63,190 nucleotides of DNA from Streptosporangiaceae bacterium (GCA_030041275.1 JASHOE010000120.1:1-63190); one strand, 5' to 3'. Counted from the stretch's first letter, positions 31,647 through 40,884 are shown. Notes: a model not told the origin generated them from the sequence alone. Numbers and translations: made by a program.

Positions 31647-33440
31647 TTAGGCAAGCTCGGGCGGGCTCAGCCCGAGCAGCCGCGCCGCCCAGGCTAGGGC
31701 GACCGCGAGCCGCTGCCGTCTGAGGTCGAAGAGGGCCGGGTTGCTGTCTCTAGCGGGCGCGAGCATCACGTGGCTGCCGGCGATCAGCGCGGCATGGCCG
31801 GGCGCGCCGGGCCCTTCGCGCTCCTCTGGTGGCGGACCGCCCTCAGCGGCCATCGCGACCAGCCAGTCGTGAATGTCGAACCACGGGTTTCCGGCGGCGG
31901 CCGTCGCCCAGTCCGCCAGCACAAGCCCGTCGGGGCGGTAGCACAGGTTCGGTCCGTGCACGTTGCCGTGGACGAGCCCGTCGCCCGCCATCCGAGCTCG
32001 GCTCGCGGCGTCGGCGAGGGCAGCGAGGTTCTGTGCCAGCCACGGCGCGGTACAGACGTGCATCCGGAGCAGACGGGCGGGCTGCCGGGCAATGAGCTGC
32101 CACGCTCGGTTGCCGCCAGCGCCGGGGTCTGCCCAGCGCGGTAGCCCGGCGGGCGCCTTGGTGGCATGCACGAGCGCGAGCAATTCGGCAGTATCAGCGA
32201 CCGCATTGGCCGTCCATCGCGTCACCCAGCCGTCGGCCGGAAGCGGCTCGAGGATAATGAGCGGTAGCGGATCACGGCTCAGCGCAACCACGCGAGGCAT
32301 GAACGGGGCGGGGCCGATCGACTCGTACGCCGCGAGTTCGGCGGTCAGGTCTTCGCCGGGTCCGGCCGCCTTGACAAACACGGCGCGACCGTCAGCCAGC
32401 CGGGCCAGCCGGCGCACCGCGCGGGTGTGGCCGACGGCGGTGCCGGCCACGGCGGTGCCGGCCACGGCGGCTGCCCGACCGTCGGACCTGGCAGCCGTTC
32501 CCACCACGCGCAACTCGACCACTGTGCCGCCAATCGCACGGCCGGCCAGCTCAGCGAGGCGACGATCGCTGAGGTATGCGGCCGGGCGCGGCCGCCCGGC
32601 CAGCCGCGCGAGCACCAGATCCGTGACCGGTTGACCCTTCTGGCCAACGCCGTCCAAGGCGCCACTGGCCGAGTCGCGCTCGTCGGTGCGGATGATGACC
32701 TCGGTAACAAGCCGGTACACCAGCGCGCGGGCGAGCAGCTGATCCAGTTCTGCCACATCGGCGAGCTCGCCGAGAACGGCCGGATCCGCGTTGGACCATA
32801 GCAGCGCGTCCACGGCCGCGACGGCGATCGCCAGTCCCGGTGGCCGCCAGTACGGCGCGAAGTCGATGACGGCGGGTGGCTGGCTGTGGGCGAAGAGCAC
32901 GTTGCCGCCGAGGTCGCCGTGCACGAGCTGAGCAGGCTGACTGATCGGCCGCAGCGTGCCGAGCAGGCTGCGCAGCTGCTGGCGGAGCGACCGGCCCGCG
33001 TGCCTGAGCAGGTCGGCGGCGTCCCGCTCGCCCCACGCGACCTGGTCAGCAACGGTCCACGGGCTGCCGTCCTGGCCAAGAAACGGGGGCGGGGGCACGC
33101 CCGCGAGCGCGGCGTGGAAGTCGCGGCTCGCCGTGGCCAGCTGCCGCCAGTGCGGCGAGATCCCGGACCAGTCGGCGGGGGCGCCTTCGAGCCACCGCCA
33201 GGCCACCCATCCCTCGGCTACCCAATCGCCCCCCGTCGACGACACTGGCCGCGGAACGCGGAAGCCCGGACCGTCGAGGGTGTTGAAGAGGTCGGCCATC
33301 CAGCGTGCCGACGGCGCAGAGTCGGCCGGCTTGAGCACGACGTCTCCGGCGCGCCAGGCGCCACCCGCGCCGCCTAGCAGCGGAACCGGCTGAGCGGCGG
33401 AGACCCCGAAGGCGGCCAGCGCCGCCGCGGGCACCATCAC
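31647..33440 (-). CDS. Fusion of two aminoglycoside-phosphotransferase-fold domains
   Basis: A 597-residue protein made of two kinase-like lobes. Domain 1 (~1-290) has an intact catalytic loop H174-G-D176-LGGN180 and metal-binding D193 (VIDFAPYW), as in the actinobacterial TIGR02569 family. Domain 2 (~320-590) has the loop HGNVHGPN at 491-498, in which the catalytic Asp is Asn493, while the metal-binding D510 (LADW) is kept. The linker holds a duplicated AVAGTAVAGTAVG. Domain 2 may be a pseudokinase regulating domain 1. Starts at ATG (MMVPAA); stands alone, leftward. Confidence 0.8.
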   Translation of the reverse strand: MMVPAAALAAFGVSAAQPVPLLGGAGGAWRAGDVVLKPADSAPSARWMADLFNTLDGPGFRVPRPVSSTGGDWVAEGWVAWRWLEGAPADWSGISPHWRQLATASRDFHAALAGVPPPPFLGQDGSPWTVADQVAWGERDAADLLRHAGRSLRQQLRSLLGTLRPISQPAQLVHGDLGGNVLFAHSQPPAVIDFAPYWRPPGLAIAVAAVDALLWSNADPAVLGELADVAELDQLLARALVYRLVTEVIIRTDERDSASGALDGVGQKGQPVTDLVLARLAGRPRPAAYLSDRRLAELAGRAIGGTVVELRVVGTAARSDGRAAAVAGTAVAGTAVGHTRAVRRLARLADGRAVFVKAAGPGEDLTAELAAYESIGPAPFMPRVVALSRDPLPLIILEPLPADGWVTRWTANAVADTAELLALVHATKAPAGLPRWADPGAGGNRAWQLIARQPARLLRMHVCTAPWLAQNLAALADAASRARMAGDGLVHGNVHGPNLCYRPDGLVLADWATAAAGNPWFDIHDWLVAMAAEGGPPPEEREGPGAPGHAALIAGSHVMLAPARDSNPALFDLRRQRLAVALAWAARLLGLSPPELA

Positions 33441-33567
33441 GCCACCGCGGAGCGCCGGAGCGCGGCCGCCGCGAGCCGTAAGGCTGCCACCGCCATCACC
33501 GTGCCGACGCTATCGAGCGCTCGCGGGCGCGCCAACTCGATATCGGCGCGACCGGTCGCGGGGCTGG

Positions 33568-34593
33568 TCAGCTCATGGCGAGGACGGCGTAGGCGACGAG
33601 CCAGTGCTCGACCATGTAGTCGCTGCCGGCCACGTGCGGCAGCGCGGCGGCAAGGTGGGTGCTGGCTGCCTCCGCCGCCGGGCCGATCCTGGCGTCATCC
33701 GCCGGCAGGCTCTCGGCGAGCCGCCGCCAGCACCAGGCCCGGCTGGCATTGAGCCCGTGCAAGTGCGCGATCTGACCCTCACTCGCGTCGGAGACCACCG
33801 CCGGGGTGAAGAGCGACGCCGGTTCGCGGTGTTCAATGCCCGGTAGGAAGTCGGTCAGCCATCCGGCGAACGCGTCCGCCGGCAGCAGCCGCGCCATCAG
33901 TTCCGCTTCGGCCAGCCCGGGGGACAGGAAGTCGTGCCCGGATGGCTCGAAGCGCGCGGGCCAGCCGGCGTCGTGCCGGAACCAGCCCAGCGCCTTGGCC
34001 GTCACGCCGTCGGCGAGTGAGGCCGATCGGCGGCGAGCGTACGGCAGCAGGGTGGAGAACGCGAACGCGGTGTTGGGGTGGACGCCGTAGCGGATCGGAT
34101 ACGTCGCCTTGAGCAGCCACGCCAAGAACCCTGTGGTGATCGCAGCTTCTAGGGGCGCGATCGCCGTCAGCCACCGGATGGCGTCGGCGTCGCCGAGGTC
34201 TGCGATCTCGTGAATGAGCGCCAGCGCCCACGCCCAGCCGTACGGCCGCTCGCTGCGCCCACCAGAGCCGGTGATGAACTCGGCCTCGGCCAGCAGCTTT
34301 CCAGGATCGAACTGTGCGTCCAGCAGGGCCCTGATCTCAGCTGCCGGGACAATATCCGGCGCGATCCGAAGCAGCCGAACCAGCACCCAGTGCATCTCGA
34401 CGCAGGAGTGCCAGTCCAGGCTGCCGAAGAACACCGGATTCCGGTCGGCGGGCCGGTACGGACTGTCACCTGGCTCGCTCATCAGGTGCGACATGTGCGC
34501 GGGAAACTCCCGGCGGATGTTGTCGGCCGCGACCTGCGCGTACGCCGCGGCGTTTTCGTGCAGGATCGGCTGCCATTCGCGGCTGAGTGGCAC
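33568..34593 (-). CDS. DUF2891 family protein
   Basis: A 341-residue protein of the DUF2891 family, recognised by FFGSLDWHSCVEMHWVLVRLL, the SGGRSERPYGWAW segment, HPNTAFAFS and the C-terminal GLNASRAWCWRRLA with HVAGSDYMVEHWLVAYAVL. The many Trp/His/aromatic residues suggest an alpha/alpha-barrel of the kind that binds sugars, but no activity is established. GTG start with AGGAGGT ten bases upstream. Divergent from the alpha-hydroxyacid oxidase gene. Confidence 0.85.
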   Translation of the reverse strand: MPLSREWQPILHENAAAYAQVAADNIRREFPAHMSHLMSEPGDSPYRPADRNPVFFGSLDWHSCVEMHWVLVRLLRIAPDIVPAAEIRALLDAQFDPGKLLAEAEFITGSGGRSERPYGWAWALALIHEIADLGDADAIRWLTAIAPLEAAITTGFLAWLLKATYPIRYGVHPNTAFAFSTLLPYARRRSASLADGVTAKALGWFRHDAGWPARFEPSGHDFLSPGLAEAELMARLLPADAFAGWLTDFLPGIEHREPASLFTPAVVSDASEGQIAHLHGLNASRAWCWRRLAESLPADDARIGPAAEAASTHLAAALPHVAGSDYMVEHWLVAYAVLAMS

Positions 34594-34656
34594 CGAGTCG
34601 ACGACCTCCTGAAGTCTCAGCCCGGATGCGCTTGCCGCACGGCAGACGCAAGCGAA

Positions 34657-34662
34657 TATCCT
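34657..34662 (+). promoter_or_regulatory. -10 box of leaderless oxidase gene
   Basis: TATCCT ends five bases before the GTG at 34668, and no ribosome site is present. Confidence 0.5.
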
Positions 34663-34667
34663 GAAAC

Positions 34668-35729
34668 GTGCGCCTTGACCCTATACGCGATCGCGCCGCA
34701 GCGCGCCTGCCCGGCCCCGTGACTGAGTATTTCAACCAGGGCGCTGGCCCAGGCGTGAGCTCGGGTGAGGCCGCCGAGGCCTGGGAGCGGCTCCGGCTCC
34801 GGCCGCGGGTGCTGCGCAACGTCGCCAGTGTCTCGACGTGGGTGACCGTGCTCGGCCACGAGCTCGCGACGCCGGTCCTGGTGGCTCCGACCGCGATGCA
34901 GCGCGCGGCGCACCCGGACGGTGAGGTCGCGACCGCGCGGGCCACTGCCTCGTGCGGCGCGCTCCTTGAGCTGTCGAGTAACTCGGGATCGATGTTCAAG
35001 GACGTCGCCGGGACCGGCACACCCTGGTGGCTGCAGCTGTATGTGCGCCGGGACCGGGGCGTGACCGCCGCGTTCGTCCAGCGAGCAGCCGAGGCGGGCG
35101 CCACCGCGATCGTCCTCACCGCCGACACCCCCGTCGTGGGCAGCAAGTACAGCGCGGACAAGACCATTCACGAGATCTCTCCCGGTGACTTCCACCTGAT
35201 CAACATCGATCAGGGCGACCTGCCGGACCATGCGCTCGAACAGGCCGACGATCTCACCCCGGACGACATTGGCTGGGTGCGCGGGATCGCCGGGCTGCCG
35301 GTGGTGGTCAAGGGTGTGCTGCGAGCGGACGACGCCCGCATCGTCGTCGAGGCTGGCGCCGCGGCGGTGCAGGTGTCCAATCATGGCGGGCGTCAGCTCG
35401 ACCTCTCGGTGGCCGCCGCCGACGCGCTTCCCGAGGTTGTGGACGCCCTGGCAGGTACCGCCGCTGAGGTGTACGTGGATGGCGGCATCAGGCGCGGCGA
35501 GCACGTGCTGGCTGCGCTCGCGCTCGGCGCCAAGGCCGTGTTCCTCGGCCGCCCCGTGTTGTGGGCGCTGACCGCGGGCGGAGAGTCCGGTGCGGGCGGG
35601 GCGGACGGCGTGGCGCACCTGCTCACCACGCTGACCGACGAGCTCGTGCACGCCATGAAGCTGGCCGGCGCGCGCACCCTCGGCGAGCTCACCCCGGACT
35701 TGATCGCGATCGCAGCACGGCCGCGCTAG
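34668..35729 (+). CDS. FMN-dependent alpha-hydroxy-acid oxidase
   Basis: A 353-residue TIM-barrel flavoenzyme of the glycolate/lactate oxidase family. VLVAPTAMQRAAHPDGE, the LTADTPVVG strand, VVVKGVLRADDA (flavin-contacting Lys) and the catalytic His and Arg in VQVSNHGGRQLD are all present, and VYVDGGIRRGEHVL with FLGRPVLW forms the phosphate site. It oxidises an L-2-hydroxy acid to the keto acid; substrate unknown. Probably leaderless. Family members are usually 350-380 residues, so it is full length. Confidence 0.9.
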   Translation: MRLDPIRDRAAARLPGPVTEYFNQGAGPGVSSGEAAEAWERLRLRPRVLRNVASVSTWVTVLGHELATPVLVAPTAMQRAAHPDGEVATARATASCGALLELSSNSGSMFKDVAGTGTPWWLQLYVRRDRGVTAAFVQRAAEAGATAIVLTADTPVVGSKYSADKTIHEISPGDFHLINIDQGDLPDHALEQADDLTPDDIGWVRGIAGLPVVVKGVLRADDARIVVEAGAAAVQVSNHGGRQLDLSVAAADALPEVVDALAGTAAEVYVDGGIRRGEHVLAALALGAKAVFLGRPVLWALTAGGESGAGGADGVAHLLTTLTDELVHAMKLAGARTLGELTPDLIAIAARPR

Positions 35730-35777
35730 CCACCAGACTGATCAGGACTCGAGAAGCGTCGGTTTCCGAGCCGCAGC

Positions 35778-35783
35778 TAGCGT
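35778..35783 (+). promoter_or_regulatory. -10 box of leaderless VOC gene
   Basis: TAGCGT ends seven bases before the ATG at 35791, with no ribosome site. Confidence 0.45.
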
Positions 35784-35790
35784 GGCGCAC

Positions 35791-36405
35791 ATGGCTACCA
35801 TCTCATCGGTCATCATCGAAACGGCCGACCCAGCGGCCGCCGCCAGCTTCTACGCCGAGGCCTTCGGGTTGGGCAATCAGGTACGCGTGCGCGCGTCGGA
35901 GGAACCGTCGACTGGCTTCCGCGGGTTCACGATGTCCCTGGTCGTGTCCCAGCCGGCTACCGTCAGCGGCTTCATCGACGCCGCCATCGCGGCGGGCGCT
36001 GCGGCACTGAAACCTACCGCGAAGTCGTTCTGGGGCCACGGCGGGGTCGTGCAGGCCCCGGACGGGACGATCTGGAAAGTCGCGACCTCAGCGAAGAAGG
36101 ACACGGGCCCGGATAGCAGGGAGATCGATCAGGTCGTCCTGCTCCTGGGTGTCGATGACGTGGCCGCCAGCAAGCGGTTCTACGGTGACCACGGCTTCCC
36201 GGTGGCGAAGAGCTTTGGCCGCAAGTACGTGGAGTTCGCCACTGGCTCTAGTCCGGTCAGGCTAGGGCTGTACGGCCGTGGCGCGCTCGCGAAGGACGCG
36301 GGAGTTCCGCCCGACGGTACGGGATCGCACCGGCTCACCATCGGCAGTGATGCCGGGCCCTTCACCGCCCCGGACGGGTTCGCCTGGGAACCCGTAGCGC
36401 TCTGA
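35791..36405 (+). CDS. VOC (glyoxalase/bleomycin-resistance fold) protein
   Basis: A 204-residue two-module VOC protein. Module 1 begins ISSVIIETADPAAAASFYAE; module 2 begins QVVLLLGVDDVAASKRFYGD, the two characteristic repeats. Metal-binding residues are uncertain: the second module ends GFAWEPVAL where Glu is a possible ligand. Roles in the family range from dioxygenases to antibiotic binding; none can be assigned. The ATG at 35791 seems leaderless. Confidence 0.85.
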   Translation: MATISSVIIETADPAAAASFYAEAFGLGNQVRVRASEEPSTGFRGFTMSLVVSQPATVSGFIDAAIAAGAAALKPTAKSFWGHGGVVQAPDGTIWKVATSAKKDTGPDSREIDQVVLLLGVDDVAASKRFYGDHGFPVAKSFGRKYVEFATGSSPVRLGLYGRGALAKDAGVPPDGTGSHRLTIGSDAGPFTAPDGFAWEPVAL

Positions 36406-36429
36406 CGCGCTGGCCGCGCAGCGGGGTTG

Positions 36430-36972
36430 TCAGCCACCACCCGGCAGGCCGGCGTGCTCGACCGGCGTCCAGGGATGCAGGCGTGGTATCCAGGCGGGCA
36501 CGGCGCGCCGGTACTCCTGATACTCCGCGCCGAATTTCCTGTCCAGGACGGGCTGCTCGTAGAAGCGAACGCCCGCCGCCCCGATGCACCAGGCAATGAG
36601 GGTGTACTCGACGAGGCCGAGCGCGCCGAACAGCAGTGTCTGCCCGACCAGAATGGCCAGGAAGCCTACGTAGATCGGATTGCGAACGTAACGGTAGAAG
36701 CCCGTCACCACCAGGCCCGGCGGCGACGCCACCGGGACGGGTGTTCCGCCGGCCCGGAAGAACTCGACGAACGAATCCACGACAGGCACCAGGCCAGCAC
36801 AGATCAGCAGCGCACCGACTGCGCGCGCGATGTCCCAGTAGCGCACCGGCTGGTGAAACTGCCAGTAACCAAACAGGTAAGGAAGCAGGCATCCGAACGT
36901 CCCGCCGACTGCCACGAACCACGCCACGCTAGACGCTGCCGCTCCCGACTTCCGCATGGCCGGCCTGTTCAT
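36430..36972 (-). CDS. Isoprenylcysteine methyltransferase-like membrane protein
   Basis: A 180-residue membrane protein with four hydrophobic segments and the ICMT/PEMT-type signature GFYRYVRNPIYVGFLAI (~100-116) followed by EYQEYRRAVPAWIPRL near the end. The ATG at 36972 (MNRPAMRKSG) has GAGGTG four bases upstream and is preferred to the longer frame starting at 37041. The promoter region is unusually AT-rich and contains overlapping palindromes. Substrate unknown. Confidence 0.85.
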   Translation of the reverse strand: MNRPAMRKSGAAASSVAWFVAVGGTFGCLLPYLFGYWQFHQPVRYWDIARAVGALLICAGLVPVVDSFVEFFRAGGTPVPVASPPGLVVTGFYRYVRNPIYVGFLAILVGQTLLFGALGLVEYTLIAWCIGAAGVRFYEQPVLDRKFGAEYQEYRRAVPAWIPRLHPWTPVEHAGLPGGG

Positions 36973-36988
36973 GCCACACCTCGGCTTG

Positions 36989-37007
36989 CTACATGTAGTA
37001 ACACTAC
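36989..37007 (-). promoter_or_regulatory. Overlapping palindromes in AT-rich promoter
   Basis: CTACATGTAG (36989-36998, perfect) overlaps GTAGT-aac-ACTAC (36995-37007, perfect 5-3-5), 17 to 35 bases upstream of the leftward ATG at 36972 in an AT-rich island. Likely a repressor site; no regulator gene is adjacent. Confidence 0.5.
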
Positions 37008-37073
37008 CTATTTGACTTAGAGTAGCATGGCTACGCATCAAGGCTGAAGCGGCGAGAGGCAGGTAGCTGGGGA

Positions 37074-39422
37074 TTATCCGCCCGAGTCCGCGGCGGCGAT
37101 GAGTTCCAGGATGCGAGCCGGCGGCAGGTGCTGCTCGTAGATCCGGACGCCGAAGGGCGCCAGTGCGTCCTCGATGGCGTTCACGACCGTGGGCGGCGCG
37201 ACGATCATGCCAGCCTCGCCTACACCGCGGAAGTTGACGTCGGCGTCCAGCGGGACGGTCTGCAGGTGCTCGATCTCGATGCGGGGGATGTCGGTCGCCG
37301 TCGGCATGAGGTAGTCCATGAAGGTGGCCGACTGGAAGTTACCGTCCGCGTCATACGCCGATCGTTCGAGCAGGACGGCGCCGATGCCCTGGGCCACGCC
37401 GCCCCGGATCTGGCCTTCGACGATTGCGGGATTGATGAGCGCGCCGCAGTCCTCAGCCACGACGTATCGCTCGACCGAGACCAAGCCGGTCTCGATGTCG
37501 ACCTCGACGATGGCGCAGTGCGTGCCGCCGGACCAGCCGCCGGCACCGCCGTCGAACGCGGCATCGACCTCGAGATTGGCGTCCACACCGTCGCCGAACT
37601 GGCCCGCGGCCGCACGCCGCGCGACCTCGGCAACCGGGATCGCGCTAGCGGGGTCGCCGCGCACCCAGACGTTGCCGTCGGTGATCTGGAGGTCGGCGGC
37701 GCTGGCTTCCATGAGGTGCGAAGCGAAGTCGAGCACCTTCACCTTGAGCTGCCGGGCTCCGTGCAGCGCCACGCCCCCGGTCATGGTGGCCGACCTGCTG
37801 CCCCCGGTCATCCCGAACGGGACCACGTCGGTGTCGCCGACGACGACGCGGACCTGCTCGAACGGCACGCCGAACTCGTCGGCGGCAATCTGAGCCAGGG
37901 TGGTCTGGTGGCTCTGCCCGTGTGGCATCTGGCCGGTGAAGAGCACCACGATGCCGTCTTCGTCCAGCCGAAGACGCATCGACTCCAGGCCCATCGGGCC
38001 GCTAGGTCCGCCAGGCTCGCGCGGGCCGGGAGCGGCCTCGATGAACGTAGCCATGCCGATGCCGAGGTAGCGGCCGTCGGCTCGGGCCTCGGCTTGCCGG
38101 CGCCGGAACGTGGGAACATCCACGAGCTTCGCGACCCGCTCCAGCGACTCCGTGGTCGTGACGCCGACCAGGGGGCGCCCGGTGATCATCATCGCGGGCG
38201 GATCGGTGCGCGGGGCGGCGTTACGGAGCCGGATCTCAAGCGGATCGAGGCCGAGCTCCGTGGCGATGAGGTTGAGAACACGTTCCCGCACGAAGGTCTC
38301 GGAGGCCCACGGCCCGCGATAGGCGACGTACGAAGCCTTATTCGTCGCGACCGCGGTGTTCTCAAAACCGAGGGCCGCCAGTTTGTACGGACCCGGCAGC
38401 ATTGCCTCCATGATGCCCGCGACCATGGTGCCCATGCCCGGGTAAGAGCCCGTGTCGATGACCATGTTCACGTCGAGCCCGAGCAGGTCGCCGTCCTTGC
38501 TGACGGCCGCCCTGACGTCGAAGCTCTCCTCCCGCGCCTGTCCCGACGCGGTGAGGTTCTCGCCGCGGTCCTCCACCCACTTGACCGGGCGGACGAGAGC
38601 GCGCGAGGCTGCGGCAGCCGCCAGTTCTTCGCGCGATGCGCCGATCTTGAGGCCGAACGAGCCGCCGATATCCCCAGCGAGGACCCGCACCTTGTCATGC
38701 TCCATGCCGAGGCGCATCGCGACGGCAATCCGGCTCACGTGCACGCTCTGGGTCGCCGCATACATCGTCATGACACCGGTGTCGGCGTCGTAGCTCGCGA
38801 CGCAGCCACGTCCCTCCATGGGGACGTTCTGGTGGCGGTGCACGTCGATGCGGAAGTCGAAGACATGATCCGCCGAAGCAAAGACAGCGGAGACGTCACC
38901 GAACTCTTTGCGCGAGTGCGGGCTGACGATGTTGTCCCCGAGATTGGCGAACAACGGCGGGCTGGCCGGATCGAGCGCGAACGTCGCGTTGGCGACCGGC
39001 GGCAGGTCGTCGTACTCGACGGTCACCAGATCGCAGCCGTCCTCGGCGAGGTAGCGGCTCTCCGCCACGACGATCGCCACCGGATCGCCGACGAAGCGGA
39101 CCTTGTCCGTCGCGAGCAAGCTGAACTCCGGCGTGGGCCCGTCGCCGCCCATAAGAGCCGAGAGCACATCCGGTCCGGGGACGGTGATCTCCTCGAGTTC
39201 CGCTCCCGTGTACACCGCGATGACACCCGGCAGTTCCCGCGCAGCCGAGGCGTCGACCGAGAGCACCCGCGCGTGCGCGAGCGGCGAGCGAACGAACGCA
39301 GCGTGCAGCATGCCCGGCAGCTTGATGTCGTCGACGTAACGGCCCGCACCGGTAAGGATGCGCGGGTCCTCTGACCGCTTGATGCTGGCACCGGTGTAGC
39401 GCTCAGCCACGATTCCTGCCAC
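37074..39422 (-). CDS. Molybdopterin-binding large subunit, xanthine dehydrogenase/CO dehydrogenase family
   Basis: A 782-residue large subunit. It starts GIVAERYTGASIKRSEDPRI after GGGAGGG and GTG 39422, then shows the N-terminal fold domain (VRSPLAHARVLSVDAS) and the Mo-cofactor domain: GGSFGLKIG (~270), VAYRGPWASETF, and VGEAGMI near the C-terminus with the catalytic Glu-bearing GVGEAG. The active-site loop reads AYRGPW, neither the AYxCSFR of form I CO dehydrogenase nor the AYxGAGR of form II, so the substrate is probably not CO. Last gene of a medium-small-large operon. Confidence 0.88.
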   Translation of the reverse strand: MAGIVAERYTGASIKRSEDPRILTGAGRYVDDIKLPGMLHAAFVRSPLAHARVLSVDASAARELPGVIAVYTGAELEEITVPGPDVLSALMGGDGPTPEFSLLATDKVRFVGDPVAIVVAESRYLAEDGCDLVTVEYDDLPPVANATFALDPASPPLFANLGDNIVSPHSRKEFGDVSAVFASADHVFDFRIDVHRHQNVPMEGRGCVASYDADTGVMTMYAATQSVHVSRIAVAMRLGMEHDKVRVLAGDIGGSFGLKIGASREELAAAAASRALVRPVKWVEDRGENLTASGQAREESFDVRAAVSKDGDLLGLDVNMVIDTGSYPGMGTMVAGIMEAMLPGPYKLAALGFENTAVATNKASYVAYRGPWASETFVRERVLNLIATELGLDPLEIRLRNAAPRTDPPAMMITGRPLVGVTTTESLERVAKLVDVPTFRRRQAEARADGRYLGIGMATFIEAAPGPREPGGPSGPMGLESMRLRLDEDGIVVLFTGQMPHGQSHQTTLAQIAADEFGVPFEQVRVVVGDTDVVPFGMTGGSRSATMTGGVALHGARQLKVKVLDFASHLMEASAADLQITDGNVWVRGDPASAIPVAEVARRAAAGQFGDGVDANLEVDAAFDGGAGGWSGGTHCAIVEVDIETGLVSVERYVVAEDCGALINPAIVEGQIRGGVAQGIGAVLLERSAYDADGNFQSATFMDYLMPTATDIPRIEIEHLQTVPLDADVNFRGVGEAGMIVAPPTVVNAIEDALAPFGVRIYEQHLPPARILELIAAADSGG

Positions 39423-39436
39423 GGTCCCTCCCTCGC

Positions 39437-39904
39437 TCAGCGCTCGCTGGTTCGCTCGGCGGCCAGCAGGACGCCGTCGATGATGCTCTGGTAGCCGGTG
39501 CACCGGCAGATATTGCCGGACAGGGCCTCGCGGATCTGCGCCTCGTCCGCATCCGGATGCTCGGCGAGAAGGGCGACCGCCTGCATGACGAAACCGGGCG
39601 TGCAGAAACCGCACTGGAAACTGTGGGAATCCCACAATGCTTGCTGCAGCGGGCTGAGTTCGTCGTCCGCCGCGAGCCCTTCGATCGTGGTCACCTCACT
39701 GCCGGCGGCCTGGACCGCCAGCATCAGGCATGAGCGCACTGGCCGGCCGTCGACGATGACCGTGCACGCGCCGCAGACCCCGTGCTCGCAGCCGACATGG
39801 GTGCCGGTCAGGTCGAGGTCATCCCGGAGGAAGTCGGCTAGCGTCTTGCGCGCTTCCGGGGAGCCCGTGCACATCGCGCCGTTGATCCTGAGGGTGATGT
39901 CCAC
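39437..39904 (-). CDS. 2Fe-2S small subunit of molybdenum hydroxylase
   Basis: A 155-residue subunit with two iron-sulfur clusters. The plant-ferredoxin-type cluster ligands are in CEHGVCGACTVIVDGRPVRSC (~39-59), the second cluster in CGFCTPGFV and CRCTG (~98-135). It passes electrons from the Mo centre to the FAD subunit. GTG start; 14 bp separate it from the large-subunit gene and 6 bp from the FAD-subunit gene. Confidence 0.93.
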   Translation of the reverse strand: MDITLRINGAMCTGSPEARKTLADFLRDDLDLTGTHVGCEHGVCGACTVIVDGRPVRSCLMLAVQAAGSEVTTIEGLAADDELSPLQQALWDSHSFQCGFCTPGFVMQAVALLAEHPDADEAQIREALSGNICRCTGYQSIIDGVLLAAERTSER

Positions 39905-39910
39905 CGTGAG

Positions 39911-40783
39911 TCACTGCCTCTCGTCGGCGTTGTCTGCGGCTGCTCGCAGGCCGCGGCGCACCAGGGTCGCCGCGACCTTCTTTCGGTAGTCCGCCGACCC
40001 GTGCAGGTCGGCTGGCGGCCGGAGATCCGCGGTAGCCCGGCGGGCTGCCTCGTCGAACAGCTCGGTCGAGGGGGTCTCGCCCACCAGGAGATGCTCCGCG
40101 TCGGCGGCCCGGACTGGCACGTCAGAAACGCCGGCGAAGGCGAGCCGGGCGTCGCTGATCGCGCCGTCGGACAGGGTCAGCGACGCCGCCAGGCCGACAA
40201 TGGCGAAGTCACCGTGGCGCCGGGCGACCTCCTGAAAGCTCGTCCCCGTGGCCCGGCCAGCGGCCGGGAACCGGATTTCCACGAGTAGCTCGTCGCTGCG
40301 GCGTGATGTCGTGAGGTAGCCCTCGAACCACTCCGCCGCCGGGATAACCCGCTCGCCCGACTGGCTGCGCACCACGAACTCGGCATCGAGCGCCCGAGCG
40401 ACGGCCGGCAGCTCGGCCGCCGGATCGCCGTGGGCCAGGCTGCCGCCGATGGTGCCGCGGCTGCGGATCGCCTCGTGCCCGATGAGCGGCAGCGCCGCGG
40501 CCAGCAACGGCACGGCGTCGGCGATGGTGTCGGACTGCTCCGCGATGTACTCCCGCGTCGTGGCGCCGATGGCCACCTGGCCGTTCGCCGCTGACACCCC
40601 GGTCAGCTCATCGATGCCGTTGATGTCGATCAGCACCGCAGGGCGCGCGAGCCGCAGCGCTAGCAGCGGAATCAGGCTCTGGCCACCGGCGAGCACACTC
40701 GCCTCATCGTCATGCTCAGCCAGCAGTTCCAGGGCATGAGAAACGGTTCTAGGCGCCTCGTAGTCAACGGGAGGCAGCTTCAT
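39911..40783 (-). CDS. FAD-binding medium subunit of molybdenum hydroxylase
   Basis: A 290-residue FAD subunit. The FAD-binding loops are VLAGGQSLIPLLALRLARP (~32-50) and IRSRGTIGGSLAHGDPAAELP (~108-128), as in CoxM-type proteins. It carries electrons from the 2Fe-2S subunit to an external acceptor. First gene of the M-S-L operon, starting at ATG. No MobA- or CoxD/CoxG-type maturation genes are adjacent. Confidence 0.93.
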   Translation of the reverse strand: MKLPPVDYEAPRTVSHALELLAEHDDEASVLAGGQSLIPLLALRLARPAVLIDINGIDELTGVSAANGQVAIGATTREYIAEQSDTIADAVPLLAAALPLIGHEAIRSRGTIGGSLAHGDPAAELPAVARALDAEFVVRSQSGERVIPAAEWFEGYLTTSRRSDELLVEIRFPAAGRATGTSFQEVARRHGDFAIVGLAASLTLSDGAISDARLAFAGVSDVPVRAADAEHLLVGETPSTELFDEAARRATADLRPPADLHGSADYRKKVAATLVRRGLRAAADNADERQ

Positions 40784-40884
40784 GGGCGCGGCCCTTCGAG
40801 GTGGCAGGTGCGTCGATTGCTGTGCAGGCCCACTTAGCCTGCCCTGACAACCATGACCACGGCAACTGCCGAGCCAAACCGGTC

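Noticed and set aside
37128..39374. 748-codon plus-strand frame opposite the molybdenum hydroxylase large subunit
   Set aside because: Composition (Asp/His/Arg/Val-rich, no motifs) is that of an antisense shadow of a real gene.
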